DNA of 64,000 nt from Ceratodon purpureus (taxonomy: Eukaryota > Streptophyta > Bryopsida > Pseudoditrichales > Ditrichaceae). Below the pieces are notes generated by a model, which saw only the letters and a program-made list of their open reading frames with translations, was not told the DNA's origin and did no database searches. Below are positions 45,101 through 55,139 of the stretch, piece by piece. Each line of letters starts with the position of its first letter. Positions within the stretch are counted from its first letter, which is position 1. The translations under genes and the position numbers were made by a program. The stretch lies in NCBI GenBank assembly GCA_014871385.1, contig CM026426.1, forward strand, positions 41,643,779 through 41,707,778. The letters run 5' to 3'.

Positions 45101-45657
45101 CGGAGGGCCGTGTGTACACCGGGATCCGGAAACGGACCGGTCGCTTCCTGTAGATGGGATAAAAGCCGGATGCCCTACTGCGAACCAATACGGAAGGAAG
45201 ATAGTATGGTAGGATACCGTGCAGCCGTAAGGTGATGTCATTGTAGTATGATTTCCGTATCCGTAACCGGTACTGAGTAGTTATCCGGACCGGTCCATAG
45301 CAGTACGGAAGGATTATTACTCCACTTCTCGGGTGGTAGATAGGAACAGTGGGGTGTCCAGCCACTTTAAGTCACAGGACGGTGGAAAATCCAGCCACTT
45401 GAAAGGATAGACGGATCAGTGGGAACCGGCCACTAGTCTAAAAAGCCGGAAAATAGGAACGAGGCAAAAACTACCGGAGTTGTCCAACCGTCTGTAAGAC
45501 GGTGTACGGTCGGACACGGGTGGTGATTTCCGTTAAAATCTAAAAGGAAGAAAACTATAGGTCTTCGTGGGAACGAACACGGAGTGGTTTACTTTGGAGG
45601 GTATTTAGTGTCAATTAAGTGCCTTCCGGAGGAATACTGATATCAGGTCGTGCTACA
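42148..45657 (+). repeat. 3-prime LTR of the family-1 element
   Basis: It aligns with 29114-32623 at a constant offset of 13034 without gaps. It begins TGTGGAAAGTG, ends TACA and is followed by the target duplication GTGAA. Confidence 0.95.
42737..44602 (+). CDS. LTR-encoded 621-aa protein (3-prime LTR copy)
   Basis: The product is identical to that of 29703-31568. In this LTR the TATA box at 42528 and the ORF lie downstream of the whole element, so transcription would read toward the M2 transposase. Confidence 0.8.
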   Translation: MGRKGKEPAAEGQSFRVQRVMPLIPAGEKEKELLRTALESMRCEVLLDKAWGWKLALPAQEILVKNPENRGTIRGEPDKWTAQLWRETYGFKNSGEVSTPETRDFVHRYLKGAGDPREGWELDDIADPEARRVVGFMNPIFHPEKPKRITIKWASVFIGAMIGEFTVDWGVMMKTIIDRQVANLRKTKKQATCLPSFLIHLYRTKGLLSTEEVREYDELLSYQQFAEPEEVSDQDDDDDVIEVSPTPAKRPRPSPEKGQPSGSPRTPIPAKQTLNTEIQQPTGPPEHTGDPYQDLVNLSEQATTYARFLQSTRQVEGRLAREVMILTGSDRVEDCLSILRKHRDLASLQDKHMDRLAKYRETNRKLEEEVRDARKDFNDARDRSVEAIRSVAEIKATLALPVDVANQCAVYQAFLTRQPDPTMKNIIKFMHDRTQVMKDTWMQMKNLVEVLGYAEAGPSSGPPANQEDPRPPSPTREPAPVPPPASPIRSAIRPAQQEVGHPLEDPIPDTLSSLHTLPNLDGVETVNPGNIPLGPDQRPPPVDFMPVQGSPETLQVDLSAVPVAARSPSPAVQVDRSRKSSEPSASEAPEEGPSLKKLKRPQKKERLDGTRHSPRLDKHKE

Positions 45658-45662
45658 GTGAA

Positions 45663-46289
45663 GGGAGCCGACCCTCCACTCTTCTTCATGTGTCTAACTA
45701 ACGAGAGAACTCTACTCACAATATAGCTCTCCCTCATAGTTCCCTTCATCTTATATACCTCAACCTTCAACCCTTCTGACTCAACCCTAAATACTTAATT
45801 TATGCATAACCTAATTTAAATAAATAAAAATAAAAATAAATGCAATTTGAATTAATGCGGATGAGATCAATCTTTATTGGAAGACAATAAACCGAGCCCA
45901 CGGAAGATTAAAATATTTAAATTAACCATTGGAATATTTGTATTAAATATAGAAGCAACTAACGGCTCACTCTAATCTCACTAACTTCACATCGAATAGA
46001 ATCGGTTCCACGATTCAAATATTAAAAGCGTTGTTCTAAAAACTCCAACCTAGTATACTTGGGCCTGCAAAAAGCAACATTCAAATTAGTTAGCGCCGTC
46101 TGCCTTTAATCATACATTCGTTACGTAACAGAACAAATCATAACCTAGTCGTCGACATGGACATTCCAACTTGAATAAAATGATCAACAACGATGCATCT
46201 TTCCTCTCACTTTGCTCTCGCAATACTGCTACGCTAGTACACTCAGTCTCCTCTCTTCTTCCACTATTACTATAGAGTTGCCTGCGAAT
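45663..46289. other. Divergent intergenic region of M2
   Basis: AT-rich sequence lies between the 3-prime LTR and the transposase start, with a TATA-like CTTATATACC near 45751. Without the retrotransposon it would join 28994-29113 and form a head-to-head promoter region between the YxPTSP gene (minus) and the transposase (plus). No coding sequence recognised. Confidence 0.45.
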
Positions 46290-49200
46290 ATGGGGATGGT
46301 TTGTCTGTACGCCCAAGGCATGGGCATCCCTCTTAGGTTTCGCGTAGATGACGATGGTCTAGCTACAGTTTCCTCTCTTCGCCTGAGTCTCAGATTCCAT
46401 TTCCGTGAGGATTCCATCAGTATAGAGGAGGAGATCTTTGATGACGTTACTGCGGAGGTTACCCACACCCTCGGGCAACCTTCACTGAGGGATGAGAACA
46501 ATATGTTGCAGTGGAGACTTCTCCCTGGATCCTATAGGGTCTATGGTCTTACTGATTCTCTGATGGCTGCATCCACTGAGATCCTCACCCCCCGTCGCTC
46601 TTCTACTTGCACAACTCAGACTCCCTTACCTCGTGATGTCAAGGTCAAAGTTGAGCCTAAAACCGAAACTTCAGACGTAGAGAAACCTCCCCCTCCGACA
46701 GTCATATCTCTCTCTTCTGATGACGAAGTCAGTCCCGTCAAGTCGGTGCCCAAGGTCCACGCAGATGCTCCTCCTTCCATTGTGTCTCGTCCATTGTCCC
46801 AGGTCACAGTTAGCATTGTTCAGCTCCTTAAAGAGATTGCTAAGACGCGTGGGTCAAAAAACATTTTGAAGAAGATAGACTATTCCACTATTAGACACGA
46901 GAGAGTCGAGTACTTGCCTGCGAAGTTTGATGGTCCGGTTCTTTTTGAGTTGCCCCCAGCTGCTGCAGGATCCTCTAAGCTCGCCGCCAAGTCAATGCAA
47001 GGAATGGACAAACGATACGACGGACACTTGTGGACCAAGACCATCACAACAAACATCAAAAACGACTTCGGACTCTCTTTTCGAAGTTCCACCTGCGTCG
47101 GATGGTTGGGCTGCAGCAACCAGGAGTGTGACTTCCTCAAGCGTGTTCCCAAGATCTTCGAGGTTAACGAGACTGAGTTCGAAGGCTCTACCCTGCAAGC
47201 TTTTCTCATGGATCAGCCTCCTCCATCTGACTCCACGCTAGTATGCAAGGTATGTAAAGAACCTCCATCATGTGTAGCTACATGCGAGGCTAAGATTTAT
47301 TACGTAGTGGGCAAAGCAAATCAGACTAGAGCTTGTATTCACATAGGAACACATGATCATCCAATGAAAGTTAGAGACTACAGAGACTCTAAAGCAGAGA
47401 TTAGTAGCTTAATAGAAGAGCAGGTAGAGATGAACAACAAAGCAACAAAGAGCGCCGTTGTCCTGGAGGCGAGCAAACTCCTCATCGGCAGCTACCTTCT
47501 ACAGCCCGAGGATGCACCACCGAGGAAGCTGACGATGGAGGAGCTGGTTCCTGTTCAAGATCGTTGCAAAGACATGGCGTCACCAAACATCCGCAACAAA
47601 GTCACCACCTTCAAAAAATTCAAAAGGTACGGAATCATGGACGGTATCACCAAGCTCTGTGGTAACAGTCTCTAGGCGTATGTCCAGGAGAATAGGTTTC
47701 CTGGTCAGGGATCTATGCGTGACAAAGTCTTCGTCTTCAAGATGTCGGAGGTCGGGCCGGGAAGTGGTGTCGACTTGGTCACCCGTATGCAAGCAGTTGG
47801 CGACTTGGAGAACGCATGGATCATGTTCGACCATGTAAAACGCGTCAAAGACTGGTCGACGATGGCGTGCCATGTGTACGACGCCACCTACTGCCGCGTG
47901 ATGACAATCGCCACTTGCGACATGCAGTCCGAGGACACGGAGGCCCAGCTCGTCTTCTGGAAAAACCTGAACCTGGTCATGGAGAACAATGGCGTTGCAG
48001 CGCCGAACTTCAAGGGGTTCATGGCGGATAACGCACAGGCGAATTGGAATGCAGTGCGAATCCTTTACGGCAATGGCAACAAAGAGGACCCAATGGAGGA
48101 CCGGGAGAGGTCGTGCTTTTTCCACTGGACTCAGAAAATGGTGGCGTATACGCAGAAGCACTTCCCCGAAGAACTCTGGGAACAACACAAGAAGATGTGT
48201 ACTCAGTACAAGAATGCGACCAGCATAACAGAGGCGGAAACTCTGTACCACGCGTTGCGAGCATGGTGGGCATCCACCGGGGTCGTTGGCGAGAGCGGGC
48301 TCATCAAACTCGATTAGTGGCTGTCATTCTGGCACCACCGCTTTCGCCAGTGGGGGGGATTCATGACCACGGTATGATTTCTGCACTCCATTTTGATGAT
48401 TTTGATACTGGTTTCCTAGCCCTAACCTACAAAACTCTAATCGGTGAATCTAACGTCACCTACTATCTACACTGCAAAAATTCACGGAAGAAGAACTCAC
48501 AGAGATGCCGACCTGTAACCTAGCCGAAACAATTCATAACAAGTGGCTCCAAGCTTCAGGAAACAACGGGAACGACCTGTACGTTGCTACCGTGGACGAT
48601 TTCGTTCGGGCTTTTCTACAGGTTGTTAACTACTACCAGTTCCTTAAAGGTGACGTCGGCGGTACAGGACCGTCCAAGAAGGAACTCAGGCTCCGGATGG
48701 CCGAACGCAACGCGAAGAAATGGGGAAATCCTACACTGCTCGATAAGCCCATGCTCGATATGCCAGGCGCGGATGAGTTCTGCACCCGTCAGCCTATCAT
48801 GCCTGGAGCGGAAGTCTTCGGTTCACAGAAGCGAAAAGCCGACGTCCCCATCGGAGCTGACGAGGAGTCTCATCGCCCGGACAAGACAAACTTCTCACGC
48901 CCAAGAGGCCCAAGACGTGCCGTCATGGCTCGCCCTCTCCGAATGCCCATCATTGTGGAAGACGACTCCGAACACGACACCGAGGTAGAAGGTACCCAAT
49001 CTCCTGCCCAGGAAGTTGATTCCCCTCTACCTTCACCTGTGAACAAGGACGGCATTCGCCACGTCAACGCGGTTGAAGAAACCAAGGTCGACGTCAAGGA
49101 GTGGCACATTTCGAGACTTCACAAACTTTCTGCAAAGTGCTGCTGGGCCCAAAGAGCTTAAACGAAAAAGAAGTGCACTGAGAGAATCGTCACGGGGCCC

Positions 49201-49971
49201 CATTGCACAGCTGCACCGACCTACACTGGGCTTTGGACTAACTATCGCAGGAACACAGTTGAGAAGACAGAGTTCTTCTTCTGCTCCGACGATATTGAGC
49301 GCTGCGTGAAAGGCTCTAAGCGCAAGTGGGTTGCACACCACTCAAAGGACCAGGAATTGCCCTCCATTCTAGAGGTCTGGCTAGAGAAACTAGGTACTAA
49401 CCTAAAACTCACTGAGATTCTTGCCCTCGAAGCAGCAGGGTTTCAACTTCCGCCGAGGAAGCCGGTCTCCCCGAGACGCCTCTTCTCCTCTGCCCCGCCC
49501 CCTGCAAATCTCAGCTCGGTGCCAATCCCTGCAGACGCTGACCGCTACCCAGGCAAGAGAGACGGCAAGATGGTGAAGCGCACTGCCACTCATCCCAATC
49601 CGGCGTAGCGACTGTCCATGGGCTCCTCCGAGTCCCTCAAAGCGCGCCTCCGTTCCGTCACCATGATACCTGAGCCGGGCCACGATTGCATCATTGGGCT
49701 GGATTCGGGCGTCGCTCCACACATCACACGGTACCAGATTACCATCAGTTCTTACCCTGGTTGCACTTGTCCTGCATTTAAGAAGACGATGACTTCGTTC
49801 CGAGGCAGGACTCAGTTCACGTATTGTAAGCACCTATACTACATACTCTTGAAGGTCTGCAACCGTGATCCCGAAGCCGAGCTTTTCATCCATGCGCCTA
49901 CCTTTAGCTTCAACGAGGTCAAGCTACTCCTAGAGAGTGGAATCTTACGTCACCCCTTGGCGAAGAAGTAG
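46290..49971 (+). pseudogene. MULE transposase, with four in-frame stops
   Basis: Starting at ATG 46290 (MGMVCLYAQGMG), exon 1 runs to a GTATGA donor near 48380 and exon 2 from about 48499 to 49971. N-terminal part: a possible ubiquitin-like region, then TVISLSSDDE (a SUMO-interaction-like motif), then a WRKY-GCM1/FLYWCH-type finger (CVGWLGCSNQEC, CKVC, ACIHIGTHDHPM). Catalytic part: VYDATYCRV (Asp near 47878), GFMADNAQANW (Asp near 48027), SCFFHWTQ. Then NLAETIHNKWLQASGN and a C-terminal SWIM finger, YPGCTCPAF...YCKHLYYIL. This is the domain order of Mutator-like transposases, which cut and rejoin the transposon ends. Stops at 47673 (TAG), 48315 (TAG), 49159 (TAA) and 49606 (TAG) all leave the frame unchanged. 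Exon 2 is otherwise open throughout. Confidence 0.8.
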
Positions 49972-50257
49972 GTAGCCCTCCTACTTTAGAACTTCCATTT
50001 CCGCAATGGCCATTTTTCACGTAGTGAATGATTTTAGTAATATCCCATGTACTAAGTCAGCAATATAGAAGCTGTATTGACTTTTTCATTATAAAGGCTT
50101 TGTCGTTCACATTGATTGCATTCTATTTCAATACATTCTATCTTGAACAAGTGCACTATATACCTCGTATCCTCTGACATGTACCCTTTATTACAGCCAA
50201 CATATACTTGTTATTAGATGTCCTAATCTTCGAACCTAACACGTTTAGGGTTGCCCA
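49972..50257. other. Convergent 3-prime spacer
   Basis: AT-rich spacer between the ends of the transposase and the minus-strand acidic gene, as expected for two 3-prime untranslated regions. No terminator can be called in a eukaryote. Confidence 0.45.
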
Positions 50258-50671
50258 CTACACTATCAGCAGGACTACCAGCCGCTGACTGTACTGCAGG
50301 AAAACTACATTTGCGTTCACCTTTGTTCCTTCATTTGGCAAGTGTCCTTGGTATGAACGCTTCAACAATGGCCCACCTCCCCGCCTCCGATTCACTGATT
50401 CCCTGGAATAGGTTCCCCTTGAGATCTTTCCAACCTTGGAGTATGCAGGAGGTTGCGAAGGCACATCTGCGTCCTCCTCCAGCACTATGATATCATCCGA
50501 ATTTTCTGAACGTGGAGGGTCAGCTCTTACATCCGGTTGCACGTCAGCATCCGTTGTTAAAGGACGCCCTTGGCTGTTGGCCACCACCTCTTCTTCGTCC
50601 TCCACCTCAACATATGGTTGAAATGGACAAACATCGTCCGCAAGTGAAACAACAATATCTCTGACGTCTTC
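50258..50671 (-). CDS. Acidic small protein gene at the M2 right end
   Basis: After a GGTTAG acceptor the frame reads EDVRDIVVSLADDVCPFQPYV and continues through MEDEEEVVANSQGRP-like sequence and SENSDDIIVLEEDAD to a TAG near 50258. About 137 residues. DDIIVLEED fits the hydrophobic-plus-acidic pattern of SUMO-interaction motifs; the C-terminal half is basic (SVNRRRGGG). The first exon is not found. The same frame is kept with an identical 115-residue product in M3 (63565-63978). Position and convergence with the transposase recall mudrB of MuDR, but no sequence similarity to MURB is claimed. Confidence 0.5.
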   Translation of the reverse strand, partial: EDVRDIVVSLADDVCPFQPYVEVEDEEEVVANSQGRPLTTDADVQPDVRADPPRSENSDDIIVLEEDADVPSQPPAYSKVGKISRGTYSRESVNRRRGGGPLLKRSYQGHLPNEGTKVNANVVFLQYSQRLVVLLIV

Positions 50672-50879
50672 CTAACCGCTGTTCCGCACTACGGAAAAGA
50701 GCTTCACAAAACACCAACACAAAAGAGGAAGAGACATTCCATAATCCTATCTTAAATATCTCTGAAGAAGATGCTTGGCGGCCTTCAAAATCGGCTCTTC
50801 ATTCATTCGAAAGTTGTCATCGTCCTAATCTGAACGGAAAAGGATGAGGGTTGAGCAGAAGTCATTTAGCATTTAAAAT

Positions 50880-51180
50880 TTTAAAAAAAAAAACGAAAAA
50901 TGAAATTATAAAAGTAAAAAAAAAAATTAAAAAAAAATTAAAAAAATTAAAAAAAACATTTATAAAGAATGAAATTAAAAAAATAAAATTAATCAATAGC
51001 AAGAATAAATATTAAGGTTGAAAATAATATGAAGGCGACTAAGAAAATGAAAGAGAAATAAAATGAAAGAGAAAATAAAATGAAAGAGAAAATAAAATGA
51101 AAGAGAAAATAAAATGAAAGAGAATTAAAGGAAAGGAAAGATAGATAGAGTAATGGAAGTTAATGTAAATAATAAAAGAA
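50880..51180. repeat. A-rich low-complexity tract with 17-bp tandem units
   Basis: Long A and AAAT runs are followed by units of AAAATGAAAGAGAAAAT repeated about four times (51049-51125). M3 has a T-rich counterpart with fewer units. Confidence 0.8.
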
Positions 51181-51565
51181 ATAAACCATGTAGACTATGG
51201 CGGATGAATTGAAGCAATGTTAAGAAATTGTTACGAAATTAAATGTTACTTGAACCCTCTTAAGAGGTTCAATACCAATACATTTTAAGTAGTAATTTGC
51301 ATATAAATGTGAGGAGATAAGGGGAATTACTGTATGCCTGAACTAGTTAGAAGGATCTGGAGCATAGTAATTGGTGCACGGGAAAAATTTAATCACCAAG
51401 AAAAGAAAAAATGAACTACAATTTCAATGGAAATACTGTAATTAGTCCACGGTTATAGGGTTAATTAAGTTACTAAAATTAGTAACTTTCCAAAAATCTA
51501 CTGAGTATATTCGAATATTCTAAATTTATAATTTATTTTTAGTAAGAAAATTGCTATTTTAAGGT
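51181..51565. other. M2 right interior, no gene
   Basis: AT-rich, conserved with M3 62700-63065. No ORF or motif. Confidence 0.5.
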
Positions 51566-51653
51566 TCTGTCCCCCATTCTGTGCTCTCCGCTCTCCAAAT
51601 CTGCGCTCACCGCTCTCCGCTCTGCGCTCTCCGCTCACGTACAAGCTACGTCC
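51566..51653 (-). repeat. M2 right terminal region with GAGCGGA array
   Basis: Read on the minus strand it starts GGACGTAGCTTGTACGTGAG, then six or more GAGCGGA/GAGCGCA words and CACAGAATGGGGGACAGA. The same layout stands at 8795-8862 (M1) and 62618-62692 (M3). Confidence 0.75.
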
Positions 51654-51663
51654 GTCCAGCCAC

Positions 51664-52072
51664 TTTAAGTCACGGGACGGTGGAGAATTTAGCCACTTTA
51701 AAGCATAGAGGGATCAGTGGGAACCGGCCACTAGTCTAAAAATCCGGAAGTTTGTCTAGTAAACTGTAATAGACGTCCGTCCAAGTACCATCCAGTAGGG
51801 GATTTGGGATGGACGGTAACTAGAGTGGACGGAGAGTAACCGTCTGGAAGCCGGTATCCGGACGGATCCGGATCTAGAGGGTGACAATTCGGAAGTTCAC
51901 ATAGGTAAGGAATCCGGTCGGCCAGGTGCCGGACGGGAAAAGGTAGCTTATTGTCTAATAGAGGGAAAACTATAGGTCTTTGTGGGAACGAACACGGAGT
52001 GAATTACTTTGGATGGTATTTAGTGTCAATTAAGTGCCTTTTGGTGGAATACGGGTACTACGTCGTGCTACA
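51664..52072 (+). mobile_element. Right part of the old family-1-like LTR split by M2
   Basis: It begins TTTAAGTCACGGGACGG, exactly where the left part at 11285 stops relative to the family-1 LTR (32340). It runs to the LTR end GTCGTGCTACA. No primer site follows, so the copy was probably a solo or 3-prime LTR. Ty3/gypsy fossil, older than M2. Confidence 0.8.
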
Positions 52073-52956
52073 TCAAGTCACGTACCACTCCCCCAGAAGG
52101 GGTGGAAATGCGGAAATGGACCACTACCCTCACAACAAGTACAATGTTGTGTTCCGCAGGTCACACAGAGTAGGGCCATGTTTCCACATTTCCGAGATGA
52201 TGGGGTGGAATGTGGAAATGGTGATAGCTCCAATCCTTGAACGGAGTACCCCCTCCAAACCTCCAAGTATCCATGTGTCGGAGTACCCCCTCCGCATCCC
52301 AAGTCGGTATCTTCCAACTCCACTTTCCGCCTTTTCCTCCTTTCTGCCCATAGTGTTCCTCCGTCTAGCACCATCCGCACAAGGGGTGATACCGATCCGA
52401 TTAAACGAGTACACCAATCTTAAACAAGGGCCGCTGCTACCTCACCAAGTATCCCCTTGCATGAGAGCAACGGCTTGAATTAGGGATGTTTAAACCTTGC
52501 TTAATAGAGGCTCACAGCCCAAACTGACCTAACACGGAATACTAACCTAGCTAACCTACATTGTGATAGGGGCATGTGGAAACTCGGAAACAGAAAGAAT
52601 GAGAAGGAGGGACCACTCACTTTACTCATGCACTCAAGAAACAACTCAAGACAAGTGTGGAGTAAAACATAAAGCCTGAATTGAACTAAAGAACACAAAC
52701 ATCGCAAAATGGTGAGAAAAAACCCCAAGGGTTCTCCCTTTTAAACTACTGAGCCACGGACCGCGTGATGAGAATCACGGGCCACGTGGCAGTAGAATGA
52801 CTCTCCGTTACTCGAAGAGCAAAGGCCGAAACTAACAAAATGACAAAAATGCAAAGTCTAACTTCACCTAACTTCCTACCAAAACAACTTGCCCCCGAAT
52901 CTAACTAGAATCCTAAGCACTACCCCTCTTCTTTTGCTCCTTGGCCTCCTTCTTCT
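52073..52956. other. Unassigned sequence, probably the 3-prime part of a family-3 LTR
   Basis: Two similar words (GTGGAAATGCGGAAATGG and GTGGAATGTGGAAATGG) lie near 52107 and 52203. The direction of the following relic suggests this is LTR sequence read on the minus strand. No gene. Confidence 0.3.
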
Positions 52957-54335
52957 TCAGCTTCCGCTTCTCGCTGCGGCCCAGCGCCGTTGGTGGGGCA
53001 AGTGAAGTCGCCACCGGCCCGGTCTAGACACGTGTCCCGGATTCATCTCCCGTCCGACCCATGACCTCCGCATTCCCCGTTGGCACGAGGTGGTCAACTG
53101 GCTGACTTGCGAAAAGTCTGCGACAAGTGAGGCACGTGGCGGTCCACTTGGCCCACCATCCAAAGAAAGTGGTGGCGGCACTCGAGCCACCACCTGAAAA
53201 GGTGAGAGAGATTCATGCGGTGTGGCATCTACCACGTGGCTGCTGCCCTGAAACATGATGAGAATCGTGGTGAGTCAATCCACAGTTTCTTGCAACTCCT
53301 TGAGCTGTCGCGGAGCCTGCACAACCTCCTGTACCGCATGCACCAAGTTCTCCCTTGGAGGGTTGCCCACCATCGCTCTCATATGCTGCACCTGCAGCTC
53401 ATACTCCGCACCCTTGGCCCTTACTTCCACCAAGTCCCGAATAATGGCGTCCACTGGATTATCTCCAACAGTGGACCCTCCTTCCACAGCCCTTGTGGCT
53501 GACTTGGTCCGCGTGGAAGGGATCCCTTCCATCACTTTCTGGTTCTTCGTTGTGGGCCGCTCCTCCATACTAACCTCCACCATCTCTTCATCCTGTCCCA
53601 CCTTGGCCTCTAAATCCGTGGTGTTGAGCTCATACATGAGCTGGTGCTCCACCCACTGAGTCCTCTCTTCGGCTGCAAGCAAACCCCCATGTTCATACAA
53701 ATGAAAAAGAAACGGCCCCACACAGGAGGATTGGCCGTGCTTGGTGTTGGCCGCGAGCCGGTGTAGCAATTCCCCGATCAACATCCCCCAGTCCACCTTC
53801 TTCTCACCTTGGTACACAAGGATTAGAGTGGTGGCCGGAGTTAGGGTCACGTTGTAAGGCTTCTCTGGGCCGAGGATGAGAACCAAGAAGGACATCACCC
53901 TCCGGGCCCTCTGATCCTTACAATCCTTCACGAAGTAACCATACCTGGGATCAAGCTTTTGAGAAAGCTTATCCCTTGTACAATCATCCTTCTTTGTGGA
54001 CATTCCCTCCCCTCCACTCTGAAACCTGTAAACTCCGCTCCACAATTCTACATTCCACCAGTCCGGGCCACCTTGGACACAGTGGAGGCATAGGTGCTAT
54101 CTTATTCCCTTATGACTAATTCTCTCACCATGCCCTTAGTCCGAACTCTCCAAGACTCATCCAAGAGCCCGAAACAGCCCATCTCCTTCAAGTCCGCCTC
54201 GATCTCCTTACTCGCCTCCTTGTCGGTGGGGATCGCCACGAGGGCCACTCCCTTGTCCGCGGTCCGCTTTCTCGTCGCCATCGCCTTCGTGTCGATCTCG
54301 GCCCAAAGCCTCTTCTGTCGCGGCCTAGTGTCCAC
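52957..54335 (-). mobile_element. Family-3 LTR relic with the LTR-encoded protein
   Basis: Minus-strand frames contain KEMGCFGLLDESWRVRTKGM (near 54160), then DQRARRVMSFLVLILGPEKP and GPFLFHLYEHGGLLAAEERT. These are clear counterparts of the family-1 and family-2 LTR proteins, followed by a coiled-coil-like stretch. It is broken, with several breaks, and its ends are not defined. The low similarity to families 1 and 2 marks a separate, older family. Confidence 0.65.
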
Positions 54336-55139
54336 TCACACCCAACGTTTCTTGATTCCGCCGTTGTAGCTTCCCCCAGAAAGTCCTGCCGTTGAAGGCG
54401 CGCTCCGCAGCAGCTGTTGACCTCGGTGGCGCCCGCTTCCACTGTCGATGCGCCCCGCTCCCACTGTTGATGCTAAGATCCCTAGTTGCTCTGAGCTCCG
54501 CGCTAATGGTGTGCCGCAGGTGGTCGTGCTCTGTTGAGTCGCTGCTACTGTAGGTGGCGGCGCTCCGCACTTCCCCTCGACTGCGTACCGCTAATGCCTT
54601 CGCTCCGCCGAGGCTGCTATCTATCTTCCGCTTTCGATGACCCGGGAGGATCGCGCTCCGTTGGTGGCGACTTCGTGCACGCCGCGGTCCAGTTGTCTTC
54701 CATTTGCGTCTTTGGTGGGCAGCGCTTCCTCTTGTGGCGATGGCGCTCCACTCCTACTGACCACTGCCAAACACCACAAAAGAGAGGAGGGAATCGACGC
54801 CCTTGCTGGGAGTTATCCAAACCCAAATCGCGGTACCCTATCCGATCTAGATCCGGGCCGAATACCCGCGCTCCTTCTAACCTCGATATTCATTCCGCAT
54901 TTCTACTCTTCCACTTCAAGACTTTTCCCCCCTTATGGCGGATTTTAACCTAACCCTAATTTATACTTTTTACTAATTTAATACTTTTTATCTTTCCTCT
55001 ATTTTTATTTCTGACATTTTAACCTAATGTCTACGATTGTTTCTAGCTAACATATAACTTCTATCATTTTTTTTACTTTTAATTAAAAACGAAGTCAAAA
55101 CTAAAAATCACGGAAAGTTGTGACACGACATTATCCCTT
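54336..55139. other. GC-rich leader of the family-3 relic, then AT-rich spacer
   Basis: 54336-54950 would be the promoter and leader side of the family-3 LTR on the minus strand. 54950-55139 is AT-rich with nothing recognisable. Confidence 0.3.

Larger units (their letters stand above)
29114..45657 (+). mobile_element. Ty3/gypsy LTR retrotransposon, family 1, with LTR-encoded protein
   Basis: The element has two direct LTRs of 3510 bp, a 5-bp target duplication GTGAA (29109-29113 and 45658-45662), a tRNA-Asp-type primer site at 32633, gag, pol (protease, reverse transcriptase, RNase H, integrase) and a purine tract before the 3-prime LTR. The LTRs differ at only about five positions that I can find, so the insertion is very young. 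No chromodomain is seen after the integrase, so it belongs to the non-chromovirus (Tat/Athila-like) side of plant Ty3. It looks whole apart from one later event, the insertion of a family-2 LTR (36262-39915) within pol. It sits in M2 between the YxPTSP gene and the transposase. Confidence 0.92.
11286..51653 (+). mobile_element. M2: giant MULE, 40.4 kb as it stands, about 23.8 kb without the nested retrotransposon
   Basis: The 10-bp sequence GTCCAGCCAC stands on both sides (11276-11285 and 51654-51663). Outside it the two halves of one family-1-like LTR continue each other, so the borders are well supported. The left end GAGGAAAGTTCGTATGTGAG and the right end GGACGTAGCTTGTACGTGAG (minus strand) match those of M1 and enter GAGCGGA arrays. 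Contents from left to right are a 123-aa ORF, the ParB/methyltransferase-like gene (minus), the YxPTSP gene (minus) with the satellite in an intron, the nested Ty3/gypsy element, the transposase (plus) and an acidic-protein gene (minus). Transposase and acidic gene are convergent, as mudrA and mudrB are in maize MuDR. The transposase and both cargo genes carry stops or frameshifts, so this copy is probably no longer autonomous. Confidence 0.8.

Noticed and set aside
46212-49971. Alternative genetic code (TAG/TAA as glutamine) to explain the in-frame stops
   Set aside because: The LTR ORF and the 123-aa ORF end cleanly at TAG, the stops are confined to old MULE genes, and nothing else points to a reassigned code.
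51951-52478. 175-codon plus-strand frame
   Set aside because: It starts in the LTR end and runs into unrelated sequence; no domain is recognisable.
53215-54953. Plus-strand frames of 91-139 codons
   Set aside because: Antisense of the family-3 LTR protein relic and its GC-rich leader.
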